Assembly (NCBI RefSeq): GCF_013166655.1
Contig: NZ_JABKCA010000048.1
Location: 1 to 43,990 of the forward strand
Direction: 5' to 3'
Length of the DNA: 43,990 nucleotides
Source of the DNA: Lentimicrobium sp. L6
GTDB lineage: Bacteria; Bacteroidota; Bacteroidia; Bacteroidales; UBA12170
Below the pieces are notes generated by a model. It was not told the DNA's origin, did not search any database, and was given only the letters and a program-made list of their open reading frames with translations. The first letter of the stretch is position 1. Every line of letters starts with the position of its first letter. Positions 25,689-34,250 of the stretch are shown here, piece by piece. The translations under genes and the position numbers were made by a program.

Positions 25689-26401
25689 TGGCCTTAAGTA
25701 AAGAATATACGGAGTTAAAAACCAGTCGATTCGAGCGTAAGTTCGTCATTGAGAGAGGTGGTGTGCCTTATGTAGAGAAAATTGTAAAGATGAATCCTGG
25801 CGCCTTTCGACCTGCTTATTACGAGCGTCAAATTAATAATGTCTACTTCGATACTGAAAATCTTCGTAATTATTACGATAATCATTTTGGCAAAAGTAAA
25901 CGAGTGAAAGTGCGAATTAGATGGTATGGTGATACTTTTACCAAAGTAGAATCTCCTATCTTAGAATTTAAATTGAAGACTGGAGCTGTTGGCAGGAAAT
26001 TGTCTTTCAAATTAAATTCATTTAATTTTCATCGAAATATAACAAAACAAGAAATTCAAAAGTTATTTAGTTCATCGGATATTCCGGCATGGGTAGTGGA
26101 TGAGCTCTTGTATTTAACACCAACTCTTTTGAATACTTACAAGAGAAAGTATTATAAATCATTTAATAAACATTATAGATTTACCATTGATCATACGATG
26201 GCGTTTTATAATTTCAGTTCTAAAAACAGAGGGTTTTTGGAAATGGTTAAGCAAAAAGACATTACTGTACTGGAATTGAAATATGATATGCAGTATGATA
26301 CTACAGTTGGTAATGTGACTAAATATCTGCCTTTTCGATTAGGGAAGTTTTCTAAATATGTATTTGGTATAGAGGTTTTTAATTATCATTTAGCAATATA
26401 A
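25688..26401 (+). CDS. VTC/polyphosphate-polymerase-domain protein
   Basis: A 237-aa member of the tunnel-fold superfamily related to the catalytic domain of yeast Vtc4, which makes polyphosphate from ATP. The basic and acidic tunnel residues are in the expected order: RFERKF (14-19), NNVYFDT (50-56), VRIRWY (75-80), LEFKLK (92-97), KRKYY with Arg 153, RFTID (164-168) and VLELKYD (194-200). The set looks intact, so catalysis is plausible, but substrate and product are untested. There are no membrane segments, so it would sit on the inner face, probably with the DUF4956 protein. Coupled to that gene by a 1-nt overlap; the CotH gene starts 3 nt after its stop. Confidence 0.88.
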   Translation: MALSKEYTELKTSRFERKFVIERGGVPYVEKIVKMNPGAFRPAYYERQINNVYFDTENLRNYYDNHFGKSKRVKVRIRWYGDTFTKVESPILEFKLKTGAVGRKLSFKLNSFNFHRNITKQEIQKLFSSSDIPAWVVDELLYLTPTLLNTYKRKYYKSFNKHYRFTIDHTMAFYNFSSKNRGFLEMVKQKDITVLELKYDMQYDTTVGNVTKYLPFRLGKFSKYVFGIEVFNYHLAI

Positions 26402-26404
26402 AAT

Positions 26405-29400
26405 ATGCAAAATCATACCCATATCATACATTCTTTTAAGTGGTATTTTAATATAGCATTTTTTGCTATTTCTATTTGGTTTGCTTCTTGTCAATTTCAG
26501 GATACTAATGATGGATTAAGACCTGAGATTTATTGTTCTGTCGATTCTGCCGCTTTAGATGAGGATAATGTTTTTTGGTATGATTCAGGCATGCCCTTGA
26601 TAAATCAAAACATGAAGCTTGGAGGATTTTTGTCTTCAAAAGAGAGTCATTCAGGAGTGCACAGTGTATTATTGACTAAAGAAAAAGCTTATGGATTAAG
26701 TACTGACTTTGAAAATATAAAAGGAGATGAGCGATTTTTGATAAGTGTTTGGCGGAAGGGCAATTCAGCAGAATCTGCTCTTGTTGTCCAAGGCGATATT
26801 GTAAGAAGTTTGTGGATCGGTCAAAAAGAATCAATTGAAAAAGACGAAAATGATTGGGAGAAAATTGAGATTGAGGTTCAGATTCCTCCAAATATTTCTC
26901 TTCTGAAAGTTTATGTGTGGAATATAAATGGCGATTCTGTATATTTTGATGACCTGAGGATAAAAGAATTAGGAGTGGTTAAATACCCCGATTTTAAAGA
27001 TGATGAAAAGGTACATTTGTATTTCTCTGATTCTAAGATGAAGAAGTTCAATGAAAAGCGTTATAATGCTTTTATGAGTAGAATCCATTTTAGTGACGGA
27101 GAATGGATGAAAGGAGTTATGTCAGATGAAAACAGGGTCATGCCAATTAAGGCTCGCCTTAAGGGGGATTGGCTAGACCATTTGGAAGGACAAAAGTGGT
27201 CGTTTAGAACAAAAATGAGAGATGATTATACCTTTAAAAGAATGAGAGTCTTTTCATTACAAAACCCTGTTACACGGTACTTTGTACATGAGTATTTTGC
27301 CCACCAATTGTTTAATCAAGAAGATGTTTTAACTACAAGGTATGGGTTCACTCCTGTTTATTTAAATGGTCAGAGTATAGGTATCTATGCTTATGAAGAG
27401 CATTTTGCTAAACAATTAATCGAATATAATTTGCGACGTGAAGGGCCTATCTTAAAGATTGATGAAAACCCTTTGTGGAGAGAGCGACAAAAGGAAATGA
27501 CTACCGATCTCATATATAATTATCCATATTATGAGGCAGCTAAAGTTGGTGCCTTTGGCTTGAGTAAAACCTTGGCCAAACCTAATTTAAAAAGCCAATT
27601 TGAAATTGCACATAGTTTAGTATATCAATATAAAAATTTATTAAGTCCAGTAGAGGAATTGTTTAATGTTGATGTATTGGCCAGATACTGGGCATTAATT
27701 GATATCACAAATGGTAGACATGGTATTGTTTGGCACAACCAACGACTTTATTTTAACCCAGTTATTTGTAAGCTAGAGCCTATTGATTTTGATAATTTCA
27801 CTGATTATTATGATGAGGAAGAAGAACCAATTTTATCTGCATTTATCATGAATAAAAACTGGATAGGGGAGTCTGAACATCAGATGTTAAAGCATATTTT
27901 TACTTCTAAAGTATTTCTCGATAAATATCTATTCTATTTAGAGAAATATACTGATCCCATATTCTTGCAAGAATTTATTGACAGTGAATTGGAAGAAACA
28001 AGTCGCTACACGAAATTAATTGCAGAAGAGTTCACTACTTATGATTTCGATCCTCATTTTATCATGAGAAATGCTGAGATTTTGCGTCCCCAATTGCCTA
28101 AGCTTAGGGATAGTATAGAATCTGGAGTTTATGATAAAACCGAGCTAATTGTAGAAAATGTAAAGGGAGATACCACCTATTTACCTGCTGTTATACCTTT
28201 TTTTGTTAATGCATATTATTCCCAAGAACAATTGGGTATCGCTAATATTAAAGTTGAGAATTTCTTTGGTAAAGAAATTGAAGTGCTAGGTTTGGCAGAT
28301 GAAAACAGTAAAATGCTTTATTTGTTCGAATCACCTTTTTATGTTCAAGCTTATCAAGGTAATATGGCTGATACCACTATTGAGTATAGATATACCTCTA
28401 ATGCTAACCAGTTGGCCTATCGTGTGATAGGACATGAGGAGATTCTGTTCTCAGAACTCTCGTTGTTTAGAAAGAATACAAATCCTAGTCCATATCAGGA
28501 ATTATTGAGGAACTTTAACATAGAAACTTGTGAGTTATTTGAAGACAGAGGAGATTCGTTAATAGTTAGAGGAATTCATGAATTAACAAGCAAAGTTTTA
28601 GTACCTAAGGGTAAAGTAGTAGTTTTTGAAGCAGGAGCTCAAGTGAATATCCTAAATGAAGGAACCATTATTTCGCATTCGCCTGTATATATGCTAGGGA
28701 CGAAAGAGCAGCCTATTAAAATATACTCAACTGATACTACTGCAAATGCATTTATTGTGCTACAAGCAAATAAAAGAAGTCTATTGTCTCATGTGGTTTT
28801 CGAAGACTTAAACACACTTGAGTATGATGGTTGGAACCTAACTGGAGCAGTTAATTTTTACGAATCAGATGTTGATATTACAAATTGCAGCTTCCTTAAA
28901 AATCATTGTGAAGATGCGTTAAACATCATACGATCCGATTTTCATGTGACCAAATCTAAGTTTGAAGATATCTATGCCGATGCTTTTGATTCTGATTTTT
29001 GTACAGGTTTATTAGATTATTCAAGCTTCGACAGGGTAGGAAACGATGCCATCGATTTTAGTACCAGCCAAATTTATATAGAAAATTGTGAAATCACCAA
29101 TATCCAAGATAAAGGAATTAGTGGAGGTGAAGGTTCAACACTTTGGGTGAAGAATACTAATATTACTAATTGTAATATTGGAGCTGCTTCTAAAGATCTA
29201 TCTCATGTTAGTATTGAGAATGTAAATATCGAAAATTGTTATTATGGTTTGGTAGCATTAAGAAAGAAACCAGAGTATGGTACAGCAGTTTTTGATACCA
29301 AGAAACTCAAGCTCGTGAATTGTCAGGTTAAGCATTTAATAGAAAAGAACTCAGTGTTGAATTACAACGGTAGAAAGATAGAGGGAACCCGTGAAAAGGT

Positions 29401-29419
29401 TGCTGAAATGTTTTATTAA
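26405..29419 (+). CDS. CotH-kinase lipoprotein with C-terminal beta-helix
   Basis: A 1004-aa predicted lipoprotein: signal segment ending FASC with lipid-anchoring Cys 29. A carbohydrate-binding-like beta-sandwich may span about 50-200. The CotH kinase domain follows (about 210-560), with LKGDWLDHLEGQKW (near 249), VYLNGQSIGIYAYEEHF (near 318), WHNQRLYFNP (near 443) and the metal-binding motif LEPIDFDNF (near 457). Residues about 740-980 are a right-handed beta-helix with repeats such as VDITNCSFLKNHCEDALNI and IYIENCEITNIQDKGISGG. CotH proteins are atypical protein kinases known from spore coats; the target here is unknown. It ends the operon and overlaps a convergent micro-gene by 4 nt. Confidence 0.88.
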   Translation: MQNHTHIIHSFKWYFNIAFFAISIWFASCQFQDTNDGLRPEIYCSVDSAALDEDNVFWYDSGMPLINQNMKLGGFLSSKESHSGVHSVLLTKEKAYGLSTDFENIKGDERFLISVWRKGNSAESALVVQGDIVRSLWIGQKESIEKDENDWEKIEIEVQIPPNISLLKVYVWNINGDSVYFDDLRIKELGVVKYPDFKDDEKVHLYFSDSKMKKFNEKRYNAFMSRIHFSDGEWMKGVMSDENRVMPIKARLKGDWLDHLEGQKWSFRTKMRDDYTFKRMRVFSLQNPVTRYFVHEYFAHQLFNQEDVLTTRYGFTPVYLNGQSIGIYAYEEHFAKQLIEYNLRREGPILKIDENPLWRERQKEMTTDLIYNYPYYEAAKVGAFGLSKTLAKPNLKSQFEIAHSLVYQYKNLLSPVEELFNVDVLARYWALIDITNGRHGIVWHNQRLYFNPVICKLEPIDFDNFTDYYDEEEEPILSAFIMNKNWIGESEHQMLKHIFTSKVFLDKYLFYLEKYTDPIFLQEFIDSELEETSRYTKLIAEEFTTYDFDPHFIMRNAEILRPQLPKLRDSIESGVYDKTELIVENVKGDTTYLPAVIPFFVNAYYSQEQLGIANIKVENFFGKEIEVLGLADENSKMLYLFESPFYVQAYQGNMADTTIEYRYTSNANQLAYRVIGHEEILFSELSLFRKNTNPSPYQELLRNFNIETCELFEDRGDSLIVRGIHELTSKVLVPKGKVVVFEAGAQVNILNEGTIISHSPVYMLGTKEQPIKIYSTDTTANAFIVLQANKRSLLSHVVFEDLNTLEYDGWNLTGAVNFYESDVDITNCSFLKNHCEDALNIIRSDFHVTKSKFEDIYADAFDSDFCTGLLDYSSFDRVGNDAIDFSTSQIYIENCEITNIQDKGISGGEGSTLWVKNTNITNCNIGAASKDLSHVSIENVNIENCYYGLVALRKKPEYGTAVFDTKKLKLVNCQVKHLIEKNSVLNYNGRKIEGTREKVAEMFY

Positions 29420-29583
29420 AAAGGCATAATATGGGGGTAGTAATATACTGCTACCCACCCTGTAATTCCTAGAATCACTCCCATAAAGAAAAAGAAAAAG
29501 GCCAAAATAGCTTTCTTTTTGTAAATACTATAAGCTCCTAATAAAAAGGAGATTAAAGCGTATATGTACATTCCTATAATCAT
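29416..29583 (-). CDS. 55-aa two-helix membrane protein coupled to yaaA
   Basis: A short open frame of 55 codons plus stop, starting MIIGMYIYALISFLLGAYSI. It has two hydrophobic helices (about residues 3-20 and 25-48) separated by the basic turn YKKK. The C-terminus is rich in Tyr (WVAVYYYPHIM). The start codon overlaps the yaaA stop as ATGA, with AGAGG just upstream, a strong sign of coupled translation. Its stop overlaps the convergent CotH stop by 4 nt. I do not recognise the family. Hydrophobic composition, exact packing and start overlap make a real gene likely. Confidence 0.68.
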   Translation of the reverse strand: MIIGMYIYALISFLLGAYSIYKKKAILAFFFFFMGVILGITGWVAVYYYPHIMPF

Positions 29584-30347
29584 CCTCTTGTAAATGTTAG
29601 TTCGGTTTCGGTACTCAGCTCTGCATTAAAGAAATAGCCTTCTTTGTCGAAGTGTTTTAATTCTTCAGGGTTTTGTATTTTGTTCTCGATGATATAGCGG
29701 CTCATTAATCCTCTGGCTTTTTTAGCAAATATTGCAATCACTTTATAAGAATCACCTTTGGCTTCTTTAAAAATCGGAGTAATGATAGGGCTTTTAATTT
29801 TCGAGGTATTAACTGATTTGAAATACTCATTCGAAGCTAAATTCACCAAAACACTTGTTCCACTCTCTTCTATTGCTTTTTGTATATTCTTGGTGATTTT
29901 ATCTCCCCAAAACTCATATAGATTTCTAAACTTTTCAGTATGAAGTTTGGTTCCCATTTCAAGTCGATAGGGTAGAATCATATCATAAGGCCTCAAAAGT
30001 CCATATAAGCCAGACAGCATCCTCATGTGTTCTTGGGCATAATCGGCATCTTCTTGGCTAAGAGAATAGGCATCTAGCCCATTATAGACTTCTCCTTTAA
30101 ATGCATAAAGTGCCTGTCTCGATTCTCCCTTTATAAAAGGAGCTTTCCATTGCGCAAATCGATCGTAGTTTAAATAAGCAATTTTTGAGCTTACGCCCAT
30201 TAGTTTAGCAATATCATCAGCTTTATATTTCTTTAAAACTTTGACCAATTGCTTGCTTTCTTTTAGGAAAGGGATATTTGATTGGCCTTGAACTGAAATA
30301 GGGCTTTCATAGTCTAATGTTTTTGCAGGAGAAATAATAAATAACAT
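29580..30347 (-). CDS. yaaA: Peroxide stress protein YaaA (UPF0246)
   Basis: A 255-aa cytoplasmic protein of the YaaA family, which in E. coli lowers free iron during hydrogen peroxide stress and binds DNA. The N-terminal hallmark ISPAKTLDYESP (residues 5-16) is clear. MLSGLYGLLRPYDMILPYRLEM (in two parts around 108-130), LVNLASNEYFKSV and ELKHFDKEGYFFN are also conserved. Length is normal. It starts 2 nt after the ABC permease stop and its own stop overlaps the 55-aa membrane-protein gene, so it lies in a compact minus-strand operon. Why it sits with an ABC exporter is not evident. Confidence 0.92.
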   Translation of the reverse strand: MLFIISPAKTLDYESPISVQGQSNIPFLKESKQLVKVLKKYKADDIAKLMGVSSKIAYLNYDRFAQWKAPFIKGESRQALYAFKGEVYNGLDAYSLSQEDADYAQEHMRMLSGLYGLLRPYDMILPYRLEMGTKLHTEKFRNLYEFWGDKITKNIQKAIEESGTSVLVNLASNEYFKSVNTSKIKSPIITPIFKEAKGDSYKVIAIFAKKARGLMSRYIIENKIQNPEELKHFDKEGYFFNAELSTETELTFTRG

Positions 30348-30349
30348 AA

Positions 30350-31573
30350 TTAAAAATCTTTTTTAAGTCTTTTGTTGAAAACAAAAATAGCAATTATACT
30401 GCTCAATATGGAGAAGAGTAAAAGCATCAGAGTATTTTGCATAATACCCATCAATCCAACATCTCTACCCAGTACATCATAGAAGCCATCTATAGCCCAA
30501 TAATTAATGGTAAAATGGGCTACAGTTTTTATGATTTCAGGAAATAGAAATAATGGCATCATACTGCCTCCCAAAGCTGACATTACCAAGATGATGATTA
30601 AGCTTAAGCTTTCAACTTGTTTTTGACTTCTAGCTAAGGAGGCAATGAGGATTCCAAATCCACTAACGGCCATCGCGGTGGCAAAAACAAGTAAAATCAG
30701 TCCGGAGAAGTTTCTAAAGATGTCTAGACCGAAAGCTAACCAAGCAAACAGAACTAATATGCTCATTTGTATCATGGCAAAAACAAAACCACTTCCGAAT
30801 TTACCTAAGATAATCTGCCATGGTTTAATGGGAGAGTAGAGGATTCTTTTTAAGGTGCCTGTATCTCTTTCTTTGATAATGGAGCTCCCCATTCCTGTAA
30901 TGCTGAAGAGGAGCATCATAACCGAGGTTCCTGCGAATGCTTGTATCAAACCCCAAGGCATGTCTTCTTTTACTGAAACGGCTCGTGATTCTATGGAACT
31001 TGTTCCCACACTCGTTTCTTCTTGGTCTGGACTGAATTGTTGATCTATATCATCATGGATTTCAGCTATCATTTCTTCGGGCATTTCATCTCCATATTTA
31101 TCATTAATAAAAGAATGGACTTGGCTTTTACTTCCTTGCTCTCCTAAAAATGGCATAAGAGTAGACATGAGTGCTTTTTGAGTCAGGCCCATCTCCAATT
31201 CTCTTGACTCATCATAAATGAATTCTACTGGAGTAGATTTTCCTTGATTGATAGAATCCTCAAACCCTTTATAAATCAGAAGGGCAGAAGGGAAGTCTCC
31301 ATTGATGACCAATGTTTCTGCTTCGCTTAATGGTTTTATAGTTAATTTGAGGCCTTTTTCGGCTTCTAATTCAGATAATAAATCATGACTTAAAACGGAC
31401 TGATCATCATCGCAAAATAATAAGGATTGGGCTCTGTCTTTTGAGGAGCTTTGAAAGCCACCATAGACCAAGGAAAATAATGCAATGAGTACTATTGGAA
31501 GTAGAAAGGATAATAATAATCCTTTTTTGTCTTTAAATGATTGTAATAAATCTTTTCTGGCTATCTCAAACAT
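30350..31573 (-). CDS. ABC-2 type exporter permease
   Basis: A 407-aa membrane permease of the ABC-2 (NatB/YhgE-like) group. One membrane segment lies near residues 22-42. A large extracytoplasmic domain (about 45-205) precedes five or six segments from about 210 to 400. The motif SSIIKERDTGTLKRILYSPI (near 230-250) is the cytoplasmic coupling loop typical of this family. It is 1 nt downstream of the ATPase gene, its obvious partner. Substrate unknown: drug, sodium and lipid exporters all share this form. Confidence 0.87.
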   Translation of the reverse strand: MFEIARKDLLQSFKDKKGLLLSFLLPIVLIALFSLVYGGFQSSSKDRAQSLLFCDDDQSVLSHDLLSELEAEKGLKLTIKPLSEAETLVINGDFPSALLIYKGFEDSINQGKSTPVEFIYDESRELEMGLTQKALMSTLMPFLGEQGSKSQVHSFINDKYGDEMPEEMIAEIHDDIDQQFSPDQEETSVGTSSIESRAVSVKEDMPWGLIQAFAGTSVMMLLFSITGMGSSIIKERDTGTLKRILYSPIKPWQIILGKFGSGFVFAMIQMSILVLFAWLAFGLDIFRNFSGLILLVFATAMAVSGFGILIASLARSQKQVESLSLIIILVMSALGGSMMPLFLFPEIIKTVAHFTINYWAIDGFYDVLGRDVGLMGIMQNTLMLLLFSILSSIIAIFVFNKRLKKDF

Positions 31574-31574
31574 A

Positions 31575-32501
31575 TTAATCCCTTAATTTATTACCGGTTA
31601 GCTTTAAAAATATCATCTCTAAATTTACTTTCTGTATCTCAATTTGATTCACTTTTATCTCGTTTTGACTAAAGGATTGCAATAAATGCACCAAATCTTC
31701 ATTGGCGTTTTTGGAGGAGACAAATAATTGTTGATTTTGGAAGTAGAAGGAGTTGGACGAGGAAATGGAGTTAGAAAGTAGGGCCTCGTCCACTTTTTTC
31801 TCAAAGCTAATCACTAGTGTTTCCTCCATCTTTAAATGCTCTTTTAACTCTTTCTGGCTTCCTTCTGCAATTAATTGACCATGGTCAATAATGCCTATTC
31901 TGTCCGAAAGGCGTTCTACTTCTTCCATATTATGCGAGGTGTAAAATATGGTTTTACCTTGTTGATGGAGCTTCTCAAATATCTCATAAGTAAAAAGCCT
32001 ACTTTGCGGATCGATACCTACCGTAGGTTCATCCATGAATAGAATTTCTGGATCATGGAGTAGAGCTGCAGCTATATTAATCCGCCTTTTCATTCCGCCA
32101 CTATATGAACTTATTTTTTGATTTCTAGTGTCGTATAAATCCAGAAACCGCAATATCTCATGAATTTTATCAGTCAAAATATTGGATGAAACCTGATTGA
32201 TTTTTCCCCAGAATTTTAAATTCTCAAAAGCAGACAGATCTTCATATAAGGCTATTTCTTGTGGAATAACTCCAATGGTTTTTTTGATATCTTGCTTTTG
32301 TTTAAGACTATTGAAACCAGCAATTTCTACTTCTCCACTACTTGCTTTTGTAATATTTGAAATGATATTAATACAAGTAGTCTTTCCTGCTCCATTAGGC
32401 CCCAAGAGGCTGTAAAACTCGCCTTTTTTGATATGTAAGCTTAACTTATCCAGAGCGGTAAAGTCTCCAAATTGTTTACTGATTTCTTTTATCTTAATCA
32501 T
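31575..32501 (-). CDS. ABC transporter ATP-binding protein
   Basis: A 308-aa ATPase that powers the permease encoded just after it. Motifs are Walker [10 protein letters not shown] (about residues 34-42), Q-loop VIPQEIALYEDL, signature SYSGGMKRRINIA, Walker B ILFMDEPTVGIDPQ and H-loop FYTSHNMEEVE. A C-terminal extension (about 215-308) is like the CcmA/DrrA/NatA-type exporter ATPases. The start overlaps the DUF493 stop by 1 nt (TAATG). The substrate cannot be predicted from sequence. Confidence 0.92.
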   Translation of the reverse strand: MIKIKEISKQFGDFTALDKLSLHIKKGEFYSLLGPNGAGKTTCINIISNITKASSGEVEIAGFNSLKQKQDIKKTIGVIPQEIALYEDLSAFENLKFWGKINQVSSNILTDKIHEILRFLDLYDTRNQKISSYSGGMKRRINIAAALLHDPEILFMDEPTVGIDPQSRLFTYEIFEKLHQQGKTIFYTSHNMEEVERLSDRIGIIDHGQLIAEGSQKELKEHLKMEETLVISFEKKVDEALLSNSISSSNSFYFQNQQLFVSSKNANEDLVHLLQSFSQNEIKVNQIEIQKVNLEMIFLKLTGNKLRD

Positions 32502-32788
32502 TATAATGCCATTTTAAATCCAGGTACAACTTTTAAATCATTATATACTTGGGTTAATATTTCTTGGCTTATAATTTTAACATTAACCGAATAGCTTGTA
32601 TAGGTTCCTTTGCCGCTTGGTTTATGACTCCATTTACCAAAACTAATATTTAGGTTTTTTAAAACAGGCTCTAAAAGGTCAATATTATCTTGATTGTTTT
32701 CTTGAGTAGTCATGATTACCTTTAAATCAAATTTCACAGGAAACTTTACCTTTTCTTCTTTCTTTGGGCCTTTGCTTTGTAATTTCAT
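32501..32788 (-). CDS. DUF493 (YbeD-like) family protein
   Basis: A 95-aa protein with the ferredoxin-like alpha/beta pattern of the YbeD/DUF493 family: KFPVKFDLKVIM near residues 15-26, then GTYTSYSVNVKI and a C-terminal IL-QVYNDLKVVPGFKMAL-like end. The E. coli relative is a small regulatory-type protein of unsettled function. It lies 56 nt after the AlbA-like gene and overlaps the ABC ATPase start by 1 nt, so it may be regulatory for that operon, though this is only inferred from position. Confidence 0.8.
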   Translation of the reverse strand: MKLQSKGPKKEEKVKFPVKFDLKVIMTTQENNQDNIDLLEPVLKNLNISFGKWSHKPSGKGTYTSYSVNVKIISQEILTQVYNDLKVVPGFKMAL

Positions 32789-32844
32789 TCTTAATTATTT
32801 TAAATATATTTGTAAGGTTCTACATTAGAGACTAAATACTGTTA

Positions 32845-33516
32845 TCACTTCCATATGGATTCAACCTTTTCAAATTGTTTTTCATTGAGTTGATAAAAAT
32901 AACCTTTTTCGGAGATTTTTAGTTCTATTATTTCCAATAGTAGGAAATCGAGTAGGAGCTGATTGGTTTTTTTTGGTGTGAGTTTCAATTGTTTTCTCAA
33001 CTGACTCCAGCTGATTGGTTGTTTCTCGTTTATCTGGTTCAGAAATTCTTTTTCTATATCTGTATAATTGATTTTCACAGGGCGAGCATTTCTCTTTTGT
33101 TGCCATGCTTTAATAAACATTCCGTTGGCTAATATATTCTGATCATTTAGTCGTATGAAAACTTTAAAGGCACCATTTTTATCAGGTGCAGAAACCAGCT
33201 CTTCTTCTGTCTTTTTAATGGAGACTTCCAAAATGAGCTTACCTAGAACATTCCATTCTTTGAACTTTAAGGGAACTTCGGGTTTGCAATACATCTGGGC
33301 AGCTGCTTGAAGCATATGGAATTCCTCCTCTGATCTTACTCCTGCCAATGCTCCATTGTCTTTAACTCCAATTAAAAGTTTTCCACCATTGGTATTTGAA
33401 AAAGCCGAAAGTGTGCGGGCAATCTTTTTCGAGTCAGATACCTCAAATTTAAAGTCTTGAGTTTGATGTTCGCCTTGTTCAACAAGTTTTTCGATATAGG
33501 ATTTTCTGGAATTCAT
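32845..33516 (-). CDS. AlbA_2/Schlafen-like ATP-binding protein
   Basis: A 223-aa protein beginning MNSRKSYIEKLVEQGEHQT. The AlbA_2 (Schlafen) domain spans about residues 14-140, with EHQTQDFKFEV, IARTLSAFSNTNGGKLLIGV and the loop DNGALAGV. The C-terminal third (about 155-223) looks like a winged helix (WSQLRKQLKLTPKKTNQLLLD). The usual C-terminal ATPase of larger relatives is missing, so this is a short form. The ATG at 33516 is chosen because the alternative TTG at 33525 lies inside the -7 box. Role unknown: DNA- or RNA-binding regulation is a guess. Confidence 0.78.
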   Translation of the reverse strand: MNSRKSYIEKLVEQGEHQTQDFKFEVSDSKKIARTLSAFSNTNGGKLLIGVKDNGALAGVRSEEEFHMLQAAAQMYCKPEVPLKFKEWNVLGKLILEVSIKKTEEELVSAPDKNGAFKVFIRLNDQNILANGMFIKAWQQKRNARPVKINYTDIEKEFLNQINEKQPISWSQLRKQLKLTPKKTNQLLLDFLLLEIIELKISEKGYFYQLNEKQFEKVESIWK

Positions 33517-33522
33517 GGATAG

Positions 33523-33530
33523 CAAAAATA
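33523..33530 (-). promoter_or_regulatory. -7 element of the AlbA-like gene
   Basis: On the minus strand TATTTTTG matches TAnnTTTG and ends 6 nt before ATG 33516, implying a leaderless or nearly leaderless transcript. It separates this gene and the following operon from psd. Confidence 0.6.
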
Positions 33531-33584
33531 ATAAAATTCACCCCAAGGGATTTAACTAAAATGTTAGAAAAACAAAAAAAGGAT

Positions 33585-34241
33585 TTAGAATTTGGCTAGA
33601 ACAGTTCTTCCACCCACCACTTTTTCATCGACAGAAACCAAAGGTTTGGCTGTGATAGGTAAGTATAAATCTACTCGGCTACCAAATTTGATAAAGCCAA
33701 CTTCGTCGTTTTGATTTACCTCTTGTCCGACTTTGGCATAACAAACTATTCTTCGAGCTACTGCTCCGGCAATTTGTCTAAGCATAACCAATTGCTTGTT
33801 TTCATTTTCTATACAAACGGAAGTGCGTTCGTTCAATAAAGATGATTTTGGATGCCAAGCTACTAGATATTTACCAGGATGGTATTTGTAATATCTTACT
33901 TTTCCTTTGAATGGGAACCAATTGATGTGAACATTGTATGGCGACATGAAAACACTTATTTGTAGGCATTTTTCCTTAATGTATTCATCCTCAAAAACTT
34001 CTTGAATGATCACAATTTTTCCATCAGCTGGCGACATGATATGGCCATCTTTAGAAATAAATTCTCTATTTGGAACACGGAAAAAACGAACAATTAGAGT
34101 GTAGAAAATAATCGCGGCTATGCCTATAGGTACTTGGTACCACCAGATCTGGGGTCCAAAATATAACAATGCAAAAGCTAGCAATGCTACTATAAAAAAT
34201 GAATTTCGTATTATGTTTTTTCCTTCTCTATGGAGTTTCAT
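33585..34241 (-). CDS. psd: Phosphatidylserine decarboxylase proenzyme, short form
   Basis: Makes phosphatidylethanolamine from phosphatidylserine at the inner membrane. The 218-aa form belongs to the short PSD group. Two hydrophobic segments lie near residues 12-50. Then come IMSPADGKIVIIQEV, MSPYNVHINWFPFKG (the conserved His region) and the self-cleavage site GS at 187-188 within FIKFGSRVDLYLP. The serine becomes the pyruvoyl cofactor and leaves an alpha chain of about 31 residues. The gene is 9 nt after cdsA, which supplies CDP-diacylglycerol for the same pathway. No pssA is visible here. Confidence 0.92.
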   Translation of the reverse strand: MKLHREGKNIIRNSFFIVALLAFALLYFGPQIWWYQVPIGIAAIIFYTLIVRFFRVPNREFISKDGHIMSPADGKIVIIQEVFEDEYIKEKCLQISVFMSPYNVHINWFPFKGKVRYYKYHPGKYLVAWHPKSSLLNERTSVCIENENKQLVMLRQIAGAVARRIVCYAKVGQEVNQNDEVGFIKFGSRVDLYLPITAKPLVSVDEKVVGGRTVLAKF

Positions 34242-34250
34242 TCGATTCTA

